In this document: piece after piece, positions 1 through 9,105 of the stretch
Layout: each line of letters begins with the position of its first letter
How positions within the stretch are numbered: position 1 is the stretch's first letter
DNA from: JAGXTF01 sp038317095
GTDB lineage: Bacteria > Bacteroidota > Bacteroidia > NS11-12g > UBA955
Assembly: GCA_038317095.1 (NCBI GenBank)
Contig: JBBQBB010000005.1
Location: 25,538-89,537, forward strand
Direction of reading: 5' to 3'
DNA: 64,000 bases
Program-made: the position numbers and the translations under genes
The notes under the pieces: generated by a model
What the model saw: only the letters and a program-made list of their open reading frames with translations
Told to the model about the DNA's origin: nothing
Database searches by the model: none

Positions 1-1
1 T

Positions 2-820
2 AAAATAGATACTTCTGCATTGTTTGTGGGTGGGGAAAGTGCAGGGAGTTACAATGCTTTGCACACCGCATATTGGGATCATAAATACGCCAAAAAAGTT
101 TTCAATGGCACGCCTTATTCCATTCTTGGAAGCATAGACAGCGCTGGGGCTTATCCTGGAACACCGTTTAGAATCAAAGCGGTTATCAATGCATGCGGTG
201 CGGTGGTAAGCGACACTGGTCTGCATTTTAAACGCATACCTATGGTGGCTTTTCACGACCAAGCAGATTGTGTAGTGCCTTACCAAACCAACCAAACATT
301 GAACTGCTGTGCTACAAGTTTCTTCTGGGCTAAGGGTTCGAAAGATATTTATACGGCATTAACCAATGCTGGTATTCCAACAGAGTTGCATACTGTGCCG
401 GGTGTAACGCCGCAACATTGTTCTTACCCAAGCGCAACTTTAGTTAAAGAATCGAGTTGTTTTGTTAAGAAGATATTGTGCGGTTTAAGCCCTTCGGGCA
501 GTACAAATTTCCCAGCAGTTCCTGCCATTAGTTGCAATTCACTTAAGTCGCTGAGAATGCAAGTTTACTATGCAACAGATATTGTGGTTTATCCTGTTCC
601 TGCTTCAGATAAAATTAGGGTTTCAGGTAATTCTTTGAATCGAATTTTAAAAATAAATTTGATGGAAATGCATGGCAGAATTATATCTTCTTTTGAAATA
701 TCGAAAGGCTTAGAAAAATATGAAATAAATATTGCAGATTTGCCGAATGGCATTTATGATTTGCAATTTGTCGATGAAATTGGTTACCGCAACGCAAAGC
801 GATTTGTTGTTTTGCGGTAA
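2..820 (+). CDS. Secreted alpha/beta-hydrolase (esterase-like) with T9SS type A sorting domain, 5' partial
   Basis: The frame is open to the left window edge, so the N-terminus is missing; the TTG at 20 is not a believable start. The fold is inferred from a nucleophile elbow G-E-S-A-G (Ser codon 38-40), an acid in the loop H-D-Q-A-D-C-V-V-P-Y (Asp codon 266-268) and a late His in P-Q-H-C (codon 416-418). This is the order of a serine esterase or depolymerase triad. The last ~80 residues, from about 581, begin V-V-Y-P-V-P-A-S-D-K and end G-Y-R-N-A-K-R-F-V-V-L-R, the form of a type A C-terminal signal for export by the type IX secretion system. The enzyme is therefore probably released or anchored at the cell surface. 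Several cysteines between the catalytic parts fit an exported, disulfide-bonded protein. The substrate cannot be read from the sequence. Confidence 0.8.
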   Translation, partial: KIDTSALFVGGESAGSYNALHTAYWDHKYAKKVFNGTPYSILGSIDSAGAYPGTPFRIKAVINACGAVVSDTGLHFKRIPMVAFHDQADCVVPYQTNQTLNCCATSFFWAKGSKDIYTALTNAGIPTELHTVPGVTPQHCSYPSATLVKESSCFVKKILCGLSPSGSTNFPAVPAISCNSLKSLRMQVYYATDIVVYPVPASDKIRVSGNSLNRILKINLMEMHGRIISSFEISKGLEKYEINIADLPNGIYDLQFVDEIGYRNAKRFVVLR

Positions 821-974
821 ACATGGATGAGGTGGGAAAGCATATTTACGCATACCTGACTCCGGCAATGGTAGGGCTCAATCTGCCGCGGTGTGGAGAG
901 GGCAGACGCAACGTTTTAGAGCAAATAGGTTTTTTGTTTCACGGTTATTAAATAGTTCGAAAAAAATTATGCAC

Positions 975-1003
975 GCGCCCCTGCCTTTGCCGCAGGCAGG
1001 TCT
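975..1003. repeat. Dispersed GC-rich hairpin repeat, copy 1
   Basis: This 29-nt stretch matches 9751-9779 at 28 of 29 positions. Its core can fold as CCTGCC...GGCAGG around a short loop. It stands out as GC-rich against AT-rich surroundings and lies between two convergent genes. Function is unknown. Confidence 0.6.
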
Positions 1004-1033
1004 GCGTAATTCTAACTTTTATTCAATAACCTA

Positions 1034-1070
1034 AATAAAAAAAATGCCCCACATTATAGCGGAGCATTTA
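1034..1070 (-). terminator. Rho-independent terminator after the vWA gene
   Basis: Read on the minus strand, a stem of AAATGC plus three further pairs (one mismatch) closes a ten-nt loop and runs into T8. It lies about 30 nt beyond the stop codon of the vWA-domain gene. Confidence 0.65.
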
Positions 1071-1097
1071 AACAAACATGAAAAATATTTTTGTTTT

Positions 1098-2942
1098 TTA
1101 TTTTATAACAAGTATTCTGCAACTGATTATTTTTTCTCCTTTTTTGCACCGCACAATATACACTCCTGTGCTCACATTGTTTAATTCAATGGTGTTTTTT
1201 TCGGGTGAAATTTGTTGCACTTTTTGAACCAAGTTTCCACGCAAATCATATATGGCTATTTCATCCATAACTTCATTGCTTTTAATCATAATTTTGTCTA
1301 CTGCTGGATTAGGATAAACCTGCACCTGCCATTGTCCATTGGTAACAATTTCAACCGTTCCAGGTTTGTTCGGGTCTGGTGTTTGGGTTTGGTCTTTGCA
1401 ACCATTCCATTTTGTGTTTTCTGAAATAATATTCACCATTAAATCATTCAAATACTGCATATTTTCTTTCACTCCAGTAGGTTTTTCATGTGCATTTCCT
1501 ATGCCACTGTGATCTGTGATGTACACATAATTGCCATTCGTAGCAATAGCCATATATTTCATTAAAAATTCTGTACTTTGGTTTATTCCACTGGCAACAA
1601 TGGGTATGATTTTAATGCCTTTTTGGGCTGCTTTTTCTGTATATTTTCTCACTTTAGCTTTATTTTCTGCACTTTCATGCGGGGGTGCATCTAGCACCAA
1701 AAACATGATTTTTGCTATCGCATTGTCACTCCATTTGAGTCCGTCAATGGCTGTTTCCATGGCATCGTCAACTGCTTCCGGAAAATCGCCTCCGCCACCT
1801 GCACTTTGGTCGAAAATAAAATTGGCTACCTGCGTAATATTTTCACTAAAATCAGATTTTATTGTCACATATTCATCGCCATGGTCTTTATAAAAAACGC
1901 TGCCCAAATTTAATTTTAAACAAGTATTGTTTTTCTTTACCCTGGTGGCAACATCCAACAATTCTGATTGCAAGTATGAAATCTCGTCGCCCATACTGCC
2001 TGTGGCATCTACCACAAATGCAACATCTGCAACGGCATCCACGGTGGATATAATGGGTAGGTTAAAAACATCTGCACCTCCACTAAACGGTTTTACTTTA
2101 AAATCATAGTTTTTTTCTTGGATTGCTACTACAATTTTATAATTTATAATTTCTTTGGAATCTGCAATTGAAAACATATTTGCCCACAGTTCAGCATGAC
2201 CCAAATTGTCGGTAACAGTCTGCCAATACTTTGTTTTATGCTGGTCTGTTAGTTCCACCCGAGCTCCAATAATTGGATTGTTTTTGCTATCAAAAAATTG
2301 CACAGCAAAACGATTTTGGGTATTAAAGCCCCATGTTTTTTGGTATTCTGTAATGTTTGCTTCTTTATTTGTCTCGTTCCATTTGTCCCAATTGTCTAAG
2401 TCGCGCCAATTGCCCGCCGTTATTTGGCCTGCTTTTATACTTGAGCTGCCTTCCCGCGAAGATCCGCCAGTACTCATAAAGCCGCCTTCCATTGTGGAGG
2501 ATGAAGCATCAACCCTGCTGCCACGCATTGCCACACCGCCTGTGCTCATTTCTCGTGCCGATGAAGGAATTGATTTTGCAAGTCCATCTATAAATGAAGT
2601 TCTTCTGTTTGAAATCCCAAAATTGCCAATTCCAGGGGTTTGTATGGCAACATGGTAACTGAAATTGTTGCCCATATGTTCTACTCCGCTGATTTTTAAA
2701 TCACTTTCACCGGGTATTTTTACAAGTATATTGTATGTACCATTGGGGAGTTTCGTAAAATGGTAATTTCCCATTAAATCTACTGAAGCGGAGTCCAGAA
2801 TTTGTCCTTTTGCATTAATAGCAAATGCCATTGGGTGGTCTGCCTTTAGGGCAATTTGGGTTTGGTGATAACGCCCTGCGAACGCGAATAGTCCTACTGA
2901 AACCGGAATGACTAGCGATTTTACAATCATTGATTTTCTCAT
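1098..2942 (-). CDS. Exported von Willebrand factor A domain protein with T9SS type A sorting domain
   Basis: A 614-residue protein starting at the ATG at 2942; the frame stays open upstream, but only this start gives a signal peptide (M-R-K-S-M-I-V-K followed by a hydrophobic stretch ending near A-F-A-G). Residues ~30-90 resemble a carboxypeptidase-regulatory or Cna-B-like fold (L-P-N-G-T-Y-N-I-L-V). A second such segment lies at ~220-300. A vWA domain follows, with the metal-ion site D-A-T-G-S-M-G-D-E in place of the classical DxSxS, and the strand K-I-M-F-L-V-L-D-A-P-P-H. The tail V-Y-P-N-P-A-V-D-K...G-V-Y-I-V-R is a type A T9SS sorting signal. The protein is probably a surface-exposed, divalent-metal-dependent adhesion or binding protein. 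The Gly/Ser-rich region at ~110-170 is probably a disordered linker. Confidence 0.85.
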   Translation of the reverse strand: MRKSMIVKSLVIPVSVGLFAFAGRYHQTQIALKADHPMAFAINAKGQILDSASVDLMGNYHFTKLPNGTYNILVKIPGESDLKISGVEHMGNNFSYHVAIQTPGIGNFGISNRRTSFIDGLAKSIPSSAREMSTGGVAMRGSRVDASSSTMEGGFMSTGGSSREGSSSIKAGQITAGNWRDLDNWDKWNETNKEANITEYQKTWGFNTQNRFAVQFFDSKNNPIIGARVELTDQHKTKYWQTVTDNLGHAELWANMFSIADSKEIINYKIVVAIQEKNYDFKVKPFSGGADVFNLPIISTVDAVADVAFVVDATGSMGDEISYLQSELLDVATRVKKNNTCLKLNLGSVFYKDHGDEYVTIKSDFSENITQVANFIFDQSAGGGGDFPEAVDDAMETAIDGLKWSDNAIAKIMFLVLDAPPHESAENKAKVRKYTEKAAQKGIKIIPIVASGINQSTEFLMKYMAIATNGNYVYITDHSGIGNAHEKPTGVKENMQYLNDLMVNIISENTKWNGCKDQTQTPDPNKPGTVEIVTNGQWQVQVYPNPAVDKIMIKSNEVMDEIAIYDLRGNLVQKVQQISPEKNTIELNNVSTGVYIVRCKKGEKIISCRILVIK

Positions 2943-3205
2943 GGATTTGGAGTTGAATTGGGGGTTGATACGAGATGAATGGAAAAGGTAAATGAGATAT
3001 AGCCAGTTGTAAATTATTAAGGATTTACGGTTAACGGTCAATGATTAACGGTTAATTTTTAATTATTACGGGTGAATGTGGTGTATTGCACATATTTCTT
3101 GGGCAGATAGTGCTATCAATAAATTGCCCTGCGGCTTCTTTTAAGACTGTTTAAGCACCCGCTGAAGTACATACCTACATTGTGGATGCTACATTTGTAC
3201 GGACT

Positions 3206-3768
3206 TTAAGTTAAGGCATTATATTGGCTCAGATCTGGCAAGCCGGTAAGCATGCTTCTAATATTTCCGTTAAACAAGTCCACCAATTGCGCAGATATGT
3301 CCTTACCAGAACTATTGGGCATAACATTAACATTGCCTGTGTTATTATAATCACCTTCATAGTAATCTAATGCAAAGGCAAATGCATCTCTTGCCATGTT
3401 GGCATGGGTGTTGCCGCTTAAATTGTAATAGCCATCTTTTCCAAAATCTAGGGTATAATCTAGTGTAGTTCCGTTTACAGATTTTAACCAACCGTGCATG
3501 GTATAGGCATAGTACATGCCTTGTACTTTCAATTCGCCAAGTTCGGTGCGTATTAGCGGGCCATGTAGATAATAGTAATATTTGGCGTCCTGTTCCCAAT
3601 GCACGGCATCTCGGCTGGTTTCGACCTGAACAATTCTGTTGTCCCCATATTAAGTGTATCTATGGTGGTATTCATCCGCTAATCCTGGGTTAAAATCAAC
3701 TTGATTTACCTTGCCACTTATAGGATTGTAATTATAATAAATATGCTGGTATTGCTCACAGATTGCAC
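3206..3768 (-). pseudogene. Rhs/YD-repeat protein remnant
   Basis: Reading the minus strand from about 3768 gives Y-N-P-I-S-G-K-V-N-Q-V, then H-R-Y-T, a stop codon (plus 3650-3652), and in the same frame Y-G-D-N-R-I-V-Q-V-E-T. After that come Y-Y-Y-L-H-G-P-L-I-R-T-E-L-G and T-M-H-G-W-L-K-S-V-N-G. These are Rhs/YD-repeat core motifs (Y-x-Y-D-G-D-N-R; H-G-P-L-x-R). Both ends are missing: there is no N-terminal part, and the frame stops at 3206 before the remaining repeats and any toxin domain. The in-frame stop falls within a normally conserved repeat motif, so this is a decayed fragment. The 132-residue open part could be mis-called as a gene from a GTG at 3604. Confidence 0.75.
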
Positions 3769-3786
3769 CAACAACTAGAATCTTTC

Positions 3787-3832
3787 AACTTTTTCCGCCT
3801 CGGCGGATTAACTTTTTCCGCCTCGGCGGATT
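3787..3832. repeat. Two tandem 23-bp units with GC palindrome next to the maeB promoter
   Basis: Units 3787-3809 and 3810-3832 are identical, and the start of a third unit follows. Each holds the near-palindrome TCCGCCTCGGCGGA. The reverse-complement form, with the same AACTTT/TTAAC flanks, occurs twice at 54488-54545. Confidence 0.85.
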
Positions 3833-3854
3833 AACTTTTAACTTTCAACTTCTC

Positions 3855-3862
3855 TATCTTTG
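3855..3862 (+). promoter_or_regulatory. -7 promoter element of maeB
   Basis: TATCTTTG matches the Bacteroidota -7 consensus TAnnTTTG, with 12 nt to the ATG. The region where a -33 element would lie is the edge of the tandem repeat array. Confidence 0.6.
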
Positions 3863-3874
3863 CGGTACGAATTT

Positions 3875-6136
3875 ATGGCAGATAAAAAGTTGTTGGATGC
3901 GCTGAGTTACCATGCCGATGGGCGACCTGGAAAAATTGAAGTTGTTACTACAAAACCTACCCAAACCCAGTTAGACCTTGCCTTGGCTTACAGTCCGGGT
4001 GTGGCAGAACCCTGTTTAAAAATTGCAGAGAATAAGGATGATGTTTACAAATACACCGCCAAAGGCAATTTGGTGGCGGTAATTAGCAATGGTACTGCGG
4101 TTCTCGGTTTAGGCGATATTGGCCCAGAGGCTTCTAAGCCTGTTATGGAAGGGAAAGCAGTATTGTTTAAAATATTTGCGGATATTGATGTTTTTGATAT
4201 AGAATTGGATTGCACCAATGTGGATGATTTCGTGCGCATTGTAAAAGCCATGGAACCTACGTTTGGGGGTATTAATTTGGAAGACATAAAAGCACCCGAA
4301 AGTTTTGAAATAGAAGAACGTTTAAAAGCAGAATTAAACATACCTATTATGCACGATGACCAGCATGGCACTGCAATTATTAGTGGTGCGGGTTTAATTA
4401 ATGCATTAAAAGTAGTCGACAAAAAAATTGAAGAAGTAAAATTGGTAGTAAATGGAGCAGGTGCAAGCGCCATTGCCTGTGCGAAATTGTTTGTGAGTTT
4501 GGGTGTAAAAATCCAGAATATGATGATGCTGGATTCGAAAGGTGTGATCCATGCAGGACGCACAGATTTGGATAAATACAAACGACAATTTATAACTGAA
4601 CATGCCGATCGAACCTTGGAAGAAGCCATGGTAAATGCCGATGTTTTCGTAGGTCTATCCCGTGGCAATATTCTTACGGCAGAAATGGTGCAAAGTATGG
4701 CCAAAGATCCTATCGTTTTTGCAATGGCCAATCCAGATCCAGAAATCGACTATCATTTGGCGGTAGCTGCAAGGCCAGATGTGCTAGTTGCTACAGGTAG
4801 AAGCGATTATCCAAACCAAGTAAACAATGTGCTGGGATTTCCATTCATTTTCCGTGGGGCACTGGATGTACGTGCAACTGCGATTAACGAAGAAATGAAA
4901 CTGGCTGCCGTGCGTGCCATTGCAGATTTGGCATTGGAACCTGTACCCGAAGTAGTGATGATGGCATATAACGATTATGACCTAGCTTTTGGTAGAAATT
5001 ACATCATCCCAAAACCCATGGATCCGAGGTTGCTTACTACCGTTGCGCCTGCAGTAGCCAAGGCGGCAATGGAAAGTGGCGTTGCAAAAATGCCCATCAC
5101 GGATTGGGAAGAATACAAAAACAAACTGCGCCGGCGCTTGGGCATCGACAATGATTTTGTGAACAGGTTAGTGCAAAGGGCGAGAAAGAATCCCAAACGG
5201 GTTGTTTTTGCAGAAGCGGAAGATGTTAAAATTTTGCGTGCAGCACAAGTTTGTGTTACTGAAAAAATTGCGCAACCTATATTACTTGGACGCCGAAAAC
5301 GCATTCTTGAACTCATGGAAGAGAACAATATAGAGCTTGAGAATGCAACAATATTGGATCCATGGGAGGAAGATACACTTTGTGAAGAATTTGGAGCCTT
5401 GCTTTACGAAAAAAGAAAAAGACATGGCCTAACTGCCTTTGAAGCGGTAAAACAAATGCGCTACCGCAATTATTTTGGTGCTATGATGTTGGAAACAGGC
5501 AAGGCAGATTCTTTAATTTCAGGTTTAACCCGCAATTACCCCATTGCATTGCGCCCCATGTTGGAATGCATTGATGTAACTGGGGAGTACAAACGCATTT
5601 CTGGAATGCACATTGTAATGACCAAAAATGGACCGCTTTTTCTTGCAGATACAACGGTAAATATTGATTACAATCCACAACAATTGGCAGAATTGGTATT
5701 GAAAGTAAACAGCAGGGTGCGCAAATTTCAGATAGAACCCCGCATAGCTTTGGTAACCTACAGCAACTTTGGCAGCAGCAGAGGTCCAGCGCCGGTGCAA
5801 ATGAAAGAGGCGGTAGATATTTTGCACGCCACACACCCAGAAATAATGGTGGATGGGGAAATGCAAACCACCTATGCACTGGATGGTGAAACCCGCATGA
5901 AACAATATCCGTTTAACAAATTGGGTGATGCACCTGCAAACACTTTAATTTTTCCCGGCTTGAACAGTGGAAATGCAGCATTTCAACTGATGCGAGGCAT
6001 GGGTATGGTAGATATCATTGGTCCAGTTTTACTGGGTTTTGATAAATCCGTACATATTCTGCACCACACCAGCAATGTGCGCGAAATTGTAAACATGGTG
6101 GCATTGGCGGTAGTAGAAGCGCAAGAAAAAGGGTGA
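3875..6136 (+). CDS. maeB: NADP-dependent malic enzyme with phosphotransacetylase-like domain
   Basis: A 753-residue protein of the MaeB type, close to the family length. It oxidatively decarboxylates malate to pyruvate with NADP reduction. The N-terminal malic domain has L-A-L-A-Y-S-P-G-V-A-E-P and H-D-D-Q-H-G-T-A. The dinucleotide-binding loop is V-V-N-G-A-G-A-S-A-I-A. From about residue 430 a phosphate acetyl/butyryl-transferase-like domain begins (R-V-V-F-A-E-A-E-D, later N-L-I-F-P-type motif T-L-I-F-P-G-L-N-S-G-N). In known MaeB proteins this second domain is regulatory, binding acetyl-CoA, rather than catalytic. The start is taken at M-A-D-K-K (3875), just after a TAnnTTTG box; a TTG at 3860 in the same frame overlaps that box and is rejected. 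The gene is a single transcription unit. Confidence 0.95.
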   Translation: MADKKLLDALSYHADGRPGKIEVVTTKPTQTQLDLALAYSPGVAEPCLKIAENKDDVYKYTAKGNLVAVISNGTAVLGLGDIGPEASKPVMEGKAVLFKIFADIDVFDIELDCTNVDDFVRIVKAMEPTFGGINLEDIKAPESFEIEERLKAELNIPIMHDDQHGTAIISGAGLINALKVVDKKIEEVKLVVNGAGASAIACAKLFVSLGVKIQNMMMLDSKGVIHAGRTDLDKYKRQFITEHADRTLEEAMVNADVFVGLSRGNILTAEMVQSMAKDPIVFAMANPDPEIDYHLAVAARPDVLVATGRSDYPNQVNNVLGFPFIFRGALDVRATAINEEMKLAAVRAIADLALEPVPEVVMMAYNDYDLAFGRNYIIPKPMDPRLLTTVAPAVAKAAMESGVAKMPITDWEEYKNKLRRRLGIDNDFVNRLVQRARKNPKRVVFAEAEDVKILRAAQVCVTEKIAQPILLGRRKRILELMEENNIELENATILDPWEEDTLCEEFGALLYEKRKRHGLTAFEAVKQMRYRNYFGAMMLETGKADSLISGLTRNYPIALRPMLECIDVTGEYKRISGMHIVMTKNGPLFLADTTVNIDYNPQQLAELVLKVNSRVRKFQIEPRIALVTYSNFGSSRGPAPVQMKEAVDILHATHPEIMVDGEMQTTYALDGETRMKQYPFNKLGDAPANTLIFPGLNSGNAAFQLMRGMGMVDIIGPVLLGFDKSVHILHHTSNVREIVNMVALAVVEAQEKG

Positions 6137-6171
6137 TGACGTCATTTTTCTATTATTTATTCTCGTAAATT

Positions 6172-6609
6172 ATGCAAAATCTAAACATTGAAATTGCGAA
6201 ATTCGGAAGCCGAAATCAAATCCAGAGCATTGGCTTGAGGCATGAAGTTTTGCGCAAACCCTTGCACTTGGTTTTTGTTCCAAATTCGTTGTTAAAAGAA
6301 GAAAATGATACGCATATTGTTGCCTTAATGGACAATTTGGTAGTAGGTGTAATGTTGCTTACGCAAATTTATTCAAATGTGCTAAAAATGCGTCAAGTTG
6401 CGGTTTCTGAGAAATACCAATCCAAGGGAATTGGGCAAAAAATGGTGGATTTTGCAAAGAATTTGGCCATTGAAAACAATTGTAAAAAAATAGAATTGCA
6501 CGCACGCGAAACGGCTGTCGAATTTTATTTAAACCTAGGATACGAAAAGGTGGGTGTGTGGTTTGAAGAAGTAGGGCTTGGGCATTGGAAAATGGTTAAG
6601 GAATTGTGA
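6172..6609 (+). CDS. GNAT family N-acetyltransferase
   Basis: A 145-residue protein of normal length for a single GNAT domain. The acetyl-CoA-binding motif is R-Q-V-A-V-S-E-K-Y-Q-S-K-G-I-G-Q-K-M (residues ~74-91, the Q/RxxGxG/A pattern). It is followed by the usual helix and the strand K-I-E-L-H-A-R, and then E-F-Y-L-N-L-G-Y-E-K, typical of motif B. The N-terminal I-R-x-x-V-L-R pattern (L-R-H-E-V-L-R-K-P-L) is common in GNATs acting on small molecules or protein N-termini, but the substrate cannot be deduced. It lies 35 nt after maeB and may be read from the same transcript. Confidence 0.85.
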   Translation: MQNLNIEIAKFGSRNQIQSIGLRHEVLRKPLHLVFVPNSLLKEENDTHIVALMDNLVVGVMLLTQIYSNVLKMRQVAVSEKYQSKGIGQKMVDFAKNLAIENNCKKIELHARETAVEFYLNLGYEKVGVWFEEVGLGHWKMVKEL

Positions 6610-6623
6610 TCCACCGCGGCGGA
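6610..6623. repeat. Single degenerate copy of the TCCGCC/GGCGGA palindrome
   Basis: TCCACCGCGGCGGA differs at one position from the perfect 14-bp palindrome at 54488 and 54532. It sits directly after the stop of the GNAT gene. Confidence 0.5.
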
Positions 6624-6805
6624 GTATACGATTAATGATCAATAGTATAATATTGTAGGATCTAATAAAACTTCGCAAAACGGAGACAAAAAGTGCAGAA
6701 AATAGGCAATTGACTCTGAAAGAGTCATTCATTAATAGAATTCATTAATAGAATTCATTCACAAAATCCGGTTTTCATTTCAAACAAATTCCCAATTGAT
6801 AAATT

Positions 6806-7603
6806 TTATTTATAACCCACCCATTTGCGGTTGGTTTTGTCAAACAACCAATATATTCCATTGCAATAGCTGAAATTGAACATTTCATATACAACCGCTG
6901 TTTTAGGCAGATTTATGGTTTTGGTAACAAAATAACCATTAGCATTGATCAAATATATTTTCTTATTGGTAAAATCCAAAACACCAAATTCCATTTTAGG
7001 AATTCCAGTATAAACTAGGGTGGTGGAGTTTAAATCTTCTTTCTGACCTGGTAAGTTTTTAATTTCACCATTACTTTTAAACTCACCTGTGTTTCTATTA
7101 TATATGTATATGTTTGATTCAGATAAAAAATAAACTTCGTCTTGCAAGGCGTTAAAGGCACCTGAGCTGTTATTGTCGGGTTGATATTCAGATTCATCAT
7201 ACTCATCCCATTCAAAAATGAGGTCTGTTTTTGCTTCGGGAAAACCACTGGATTCGATTTTTTTAGACCAATAACCGTCTGTTACACCATGTCCATTGCC
7301 TTCAACCGCGTTGGTTTTTGCATTATACCAAAAGCCTCTGACATCAAAACCTGTGTAAATCCCGGATTTCAATAATTTCCCTTTCGAACTAAATACCGAA
7401 ATAGGAAACTTTTCATTTCCAGCGAATACGGAATAATACATCTTTTTTTGCGGGTTGTAGGCTACTCCAGCAGCATTGGAACCATCGCCAGCAGGCATGG
7501 TTAAAACTATAGTCTGTTTTAAAACTTTATCCTTTAGTGAGACTGAGCTTAAAACCAATAGAAGGGAAAGGGTAAGTGCAGAGGCAAATATTTTCTTTTT
7601 CAT
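6806..7603 (-). CDS. Exported protein of unknown function
   Basis: A 265-residue protein that I do not recognise. It has a clear Sec signal peptide (M-K-K-K-I-F, then a Leu/Ser-rich core to about residue 23). The rest reads as repeated short beta-strand segments with aromatic and Asn-Gly turns, such as A-Y-N-P-Q-K-K-M-Y-Y-S-V, A-L-Q-D-E-V-Y-F-L and D-F-T-N-K-K-I-Y-L-I. This spacing would suit a beta-propeller-like or WD-like periplasmic or surface protein. There is no lipobox, no T9SS tail and no cysteine cluster. It is a single gene, divergent from rseP. The fold assignment is inference only. Confidence 0.7.
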   Translation of the reverse strand: MKKKIFASALTLSLLLVLSSVSLKDKVLKQTIVLTMPAGDGSNAAGVAYNPQKKMYYSVFAGNEKFPISVFSSKGKLLKSGIYTGFDVRGFWYNAKTNAVEGNGHGVTDGYWSKKIESSGFPEAKTDLIFEWDEYDESEYQPDNNSSGAFNALQDEVYFLSESNIYIYNRNTGEFKSNGEIKNLPGQKEDLNSTTLVYTGIPKMEFGVLDFTNKKIYLINANGYFVTKTINLPKTAVVYEMFNFSYCNGIYWLFDKTNRKWVGYK

Positions 7604-7745
7604 TTTATGGGATTTTAACTTTTTAGAGAAGCAAATATGAGATTAAATTCATTTAGAACCAAACCAAATAAATTTTAAGTGAATACACTCAAAGGAAGAA
7701 AAGCCCATCTCAACGATTCATAGTGAATCTGCGTGTTCTGCTCCT

Positions 7746-7753
7746 TATATTTG
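7746..7753 (+). promoter_or_regulatory. -7 promoter element of rseP
   Basis: TATATTTG fits TAnnTTTG and lies 11 nt before the ATG at 7765. It supports that start over the in-frame GTG at 7723, which lies upstream of the box. Confidence 0.55.
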
Positions 7754-7764
7754 CATCCAATTTA

Positions 7765-9105
7765 ATGGGAACCTTAATTACGATTTCACAATTCATTTTG
7801 GCATTGGCCATATTGGTTACACTTCACGAACTTGGTCACTACCTCGCAGCAAGGGCATTTGGTATTCGCGTAGAAAAATTTTACCTTTTTTTTGACGCCT
7901 TTGGTTTTAAACTTTTTAAATTCAAAAAAGGCGACACTGAATATGGTATTGGTTGGTTGCCCCTTGGCGGCTATGTGAAAATTTCAGGAATGATAGATGA
8001 AAGTTTGGATTCCAAACAATTGGCTTCGGCTCCCGAAAAATGGGAATTTAGAAGCAAACCGGCATGGCAGAGGCTGATTGTGATGATTGGCGGAGTAACC
8101 GTGAACCTAATACTTGGTATTGGTATCTTCATCGCACTTTTATGGTCTTATGGCGAAAGTTATATCCCCAACAAAATTGTGAATGAAATGGGTGGTATAT
8201 ACGCCAGTCCTGATGCCCGCAAAATGGGTTTGCAAAATGGCGATAAAATCATAAGTCTAAATGGCAAAGTGGTTACGGACCTTACCGGTGATTTCGGCGA
8301 CCCCGATTTTTTAATGTCCAAAGAAAAAAATGTGTTGGTGAACCGCAAAGGAAAAGATACCACCATATCATTACCACAACATATAGAAAATTACCTGGGT
8401 AAGGACAAGTTGCCATTGGTGGAACTGCCTTACTTATTTAAGATAGGCGCAATTACAGGTGGCAGCAACGCCCAAAAAGCGGGTTTGCAAGCGGGGGATA
8501 TGATCGCTGAAGTCAATGGAAAAGACAGTCGTGTATTTTATGTGTTTAAAGAATATTTGCTTGAGAACAAAGGCAAGGAAATTCTTCTTACAGTTGTGAC
8601 AACCAAGGACGGTGTTAAAAAAATGAAGGCCAATGTGGAAAAAGATGGTACATTGGGTTTTCAACCAGAAACGTTTGGGTTTGAAGGAAAAGAGGTCAAA
8701 ATTGATTATACATTGGGCCAAAGCATTACACATGGCACTGCCAAAAGTATGGGTGCCTTGGGTGCAAACATTAAAGCATTCGGAAAAGTATTTACTGGCG
8801 AAATGAGTGCCAAAAAATCATTGGGTGGACCTATAACCATTGCAAAAATGTTTGGCGCACATTGGATTTGGTTTAAATTCTGGACCCTTACCGCAATGCT
8901 ATCTTTGGTGCTTGCGTTTATGAATATACTGCCTATTCCTGCGTTAGACGGCGGACATGTGATGTTCTTGCTGTACGAAATTATTACCCGTCGCCCCGTA
9001 AACGAAAAAGTATTGTACGTGGGTCAAATTGTGGGCATGGTGCTTTTGGCATCCTTGATGGTATTCATATTCTGGGTAGACATTGCACGCCTTTTTGGAA
9101 TGTAA
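7765..9105 (+). CDS. rseP: Site-2 zinc metalloprotease RseP (M50B)
   Basis: A 446-residue integral membrane protease, the same size as E. coli RseP. The zinc motif H-E-L-G-H is at residues 21-25 in the first membrane segment. Two PDZ-like stretches follow (A-R-K-M-G-L-Q-N-G-D-K-I and A-Q-K-A-G-L-Q-A-G-D-M-I). The third zinc ligand is in P-I-P-A-L-D-G-G-H near residue 393. The family cuts membrane-embedded anti-sigma factors and signal-peptide remnants within the bilayer. The ATG at 7765 is preferred because it follows a -7 box and places HExxH about 20 residues in, as in relatives. The stop codon overlaps the start of hscB (TAATG), so the two genes are translationally coupled. Confidence 0.93.
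   Translation: MGTLITISQFILALAILVTLHELGHYLAARAFGIRVEKFYLFFDAFGFKLFKFKKGDTEYGIGWLPLGGYVKISGMIDESLDSKQLASAPEKWEFRSKPAWQRLIVMIGGVTVNLILGIGIFIALLWSYGESYIPNKIVNEMGGIYASPDARKMGLQNGDKIISLNGKVVTDLTGDFGDPDFLMSKEKNVLVNRKGKDTTISLPQHIENYLGKDKLPLVELPYLFKIGAITGGSNAQKAGLQAGDMIAEVNGKDSRVFYVFKEYLLENKGKEILLTVVTTKDGVKKMKANVEKDGTLGFQPETFGFEGKEVKIDYTLGQSITHGTAKSMGALGANIKAFGKVFTGEMSAKKSLGGPITIAKMFGAHWIWFKFWTLTAMLSLVLAFMNILPIPALDGGHVMFLLYEIITRRPVNEKVLYVGQIVGMVLLASLMVFIFWVDIARLFGM

Noticed and set aside
4045..4731. 228-codon frame on the minus strand inside maeB
   Set aside because: Antisense shadow of the malic enzyme coding frame; no family resemblance.
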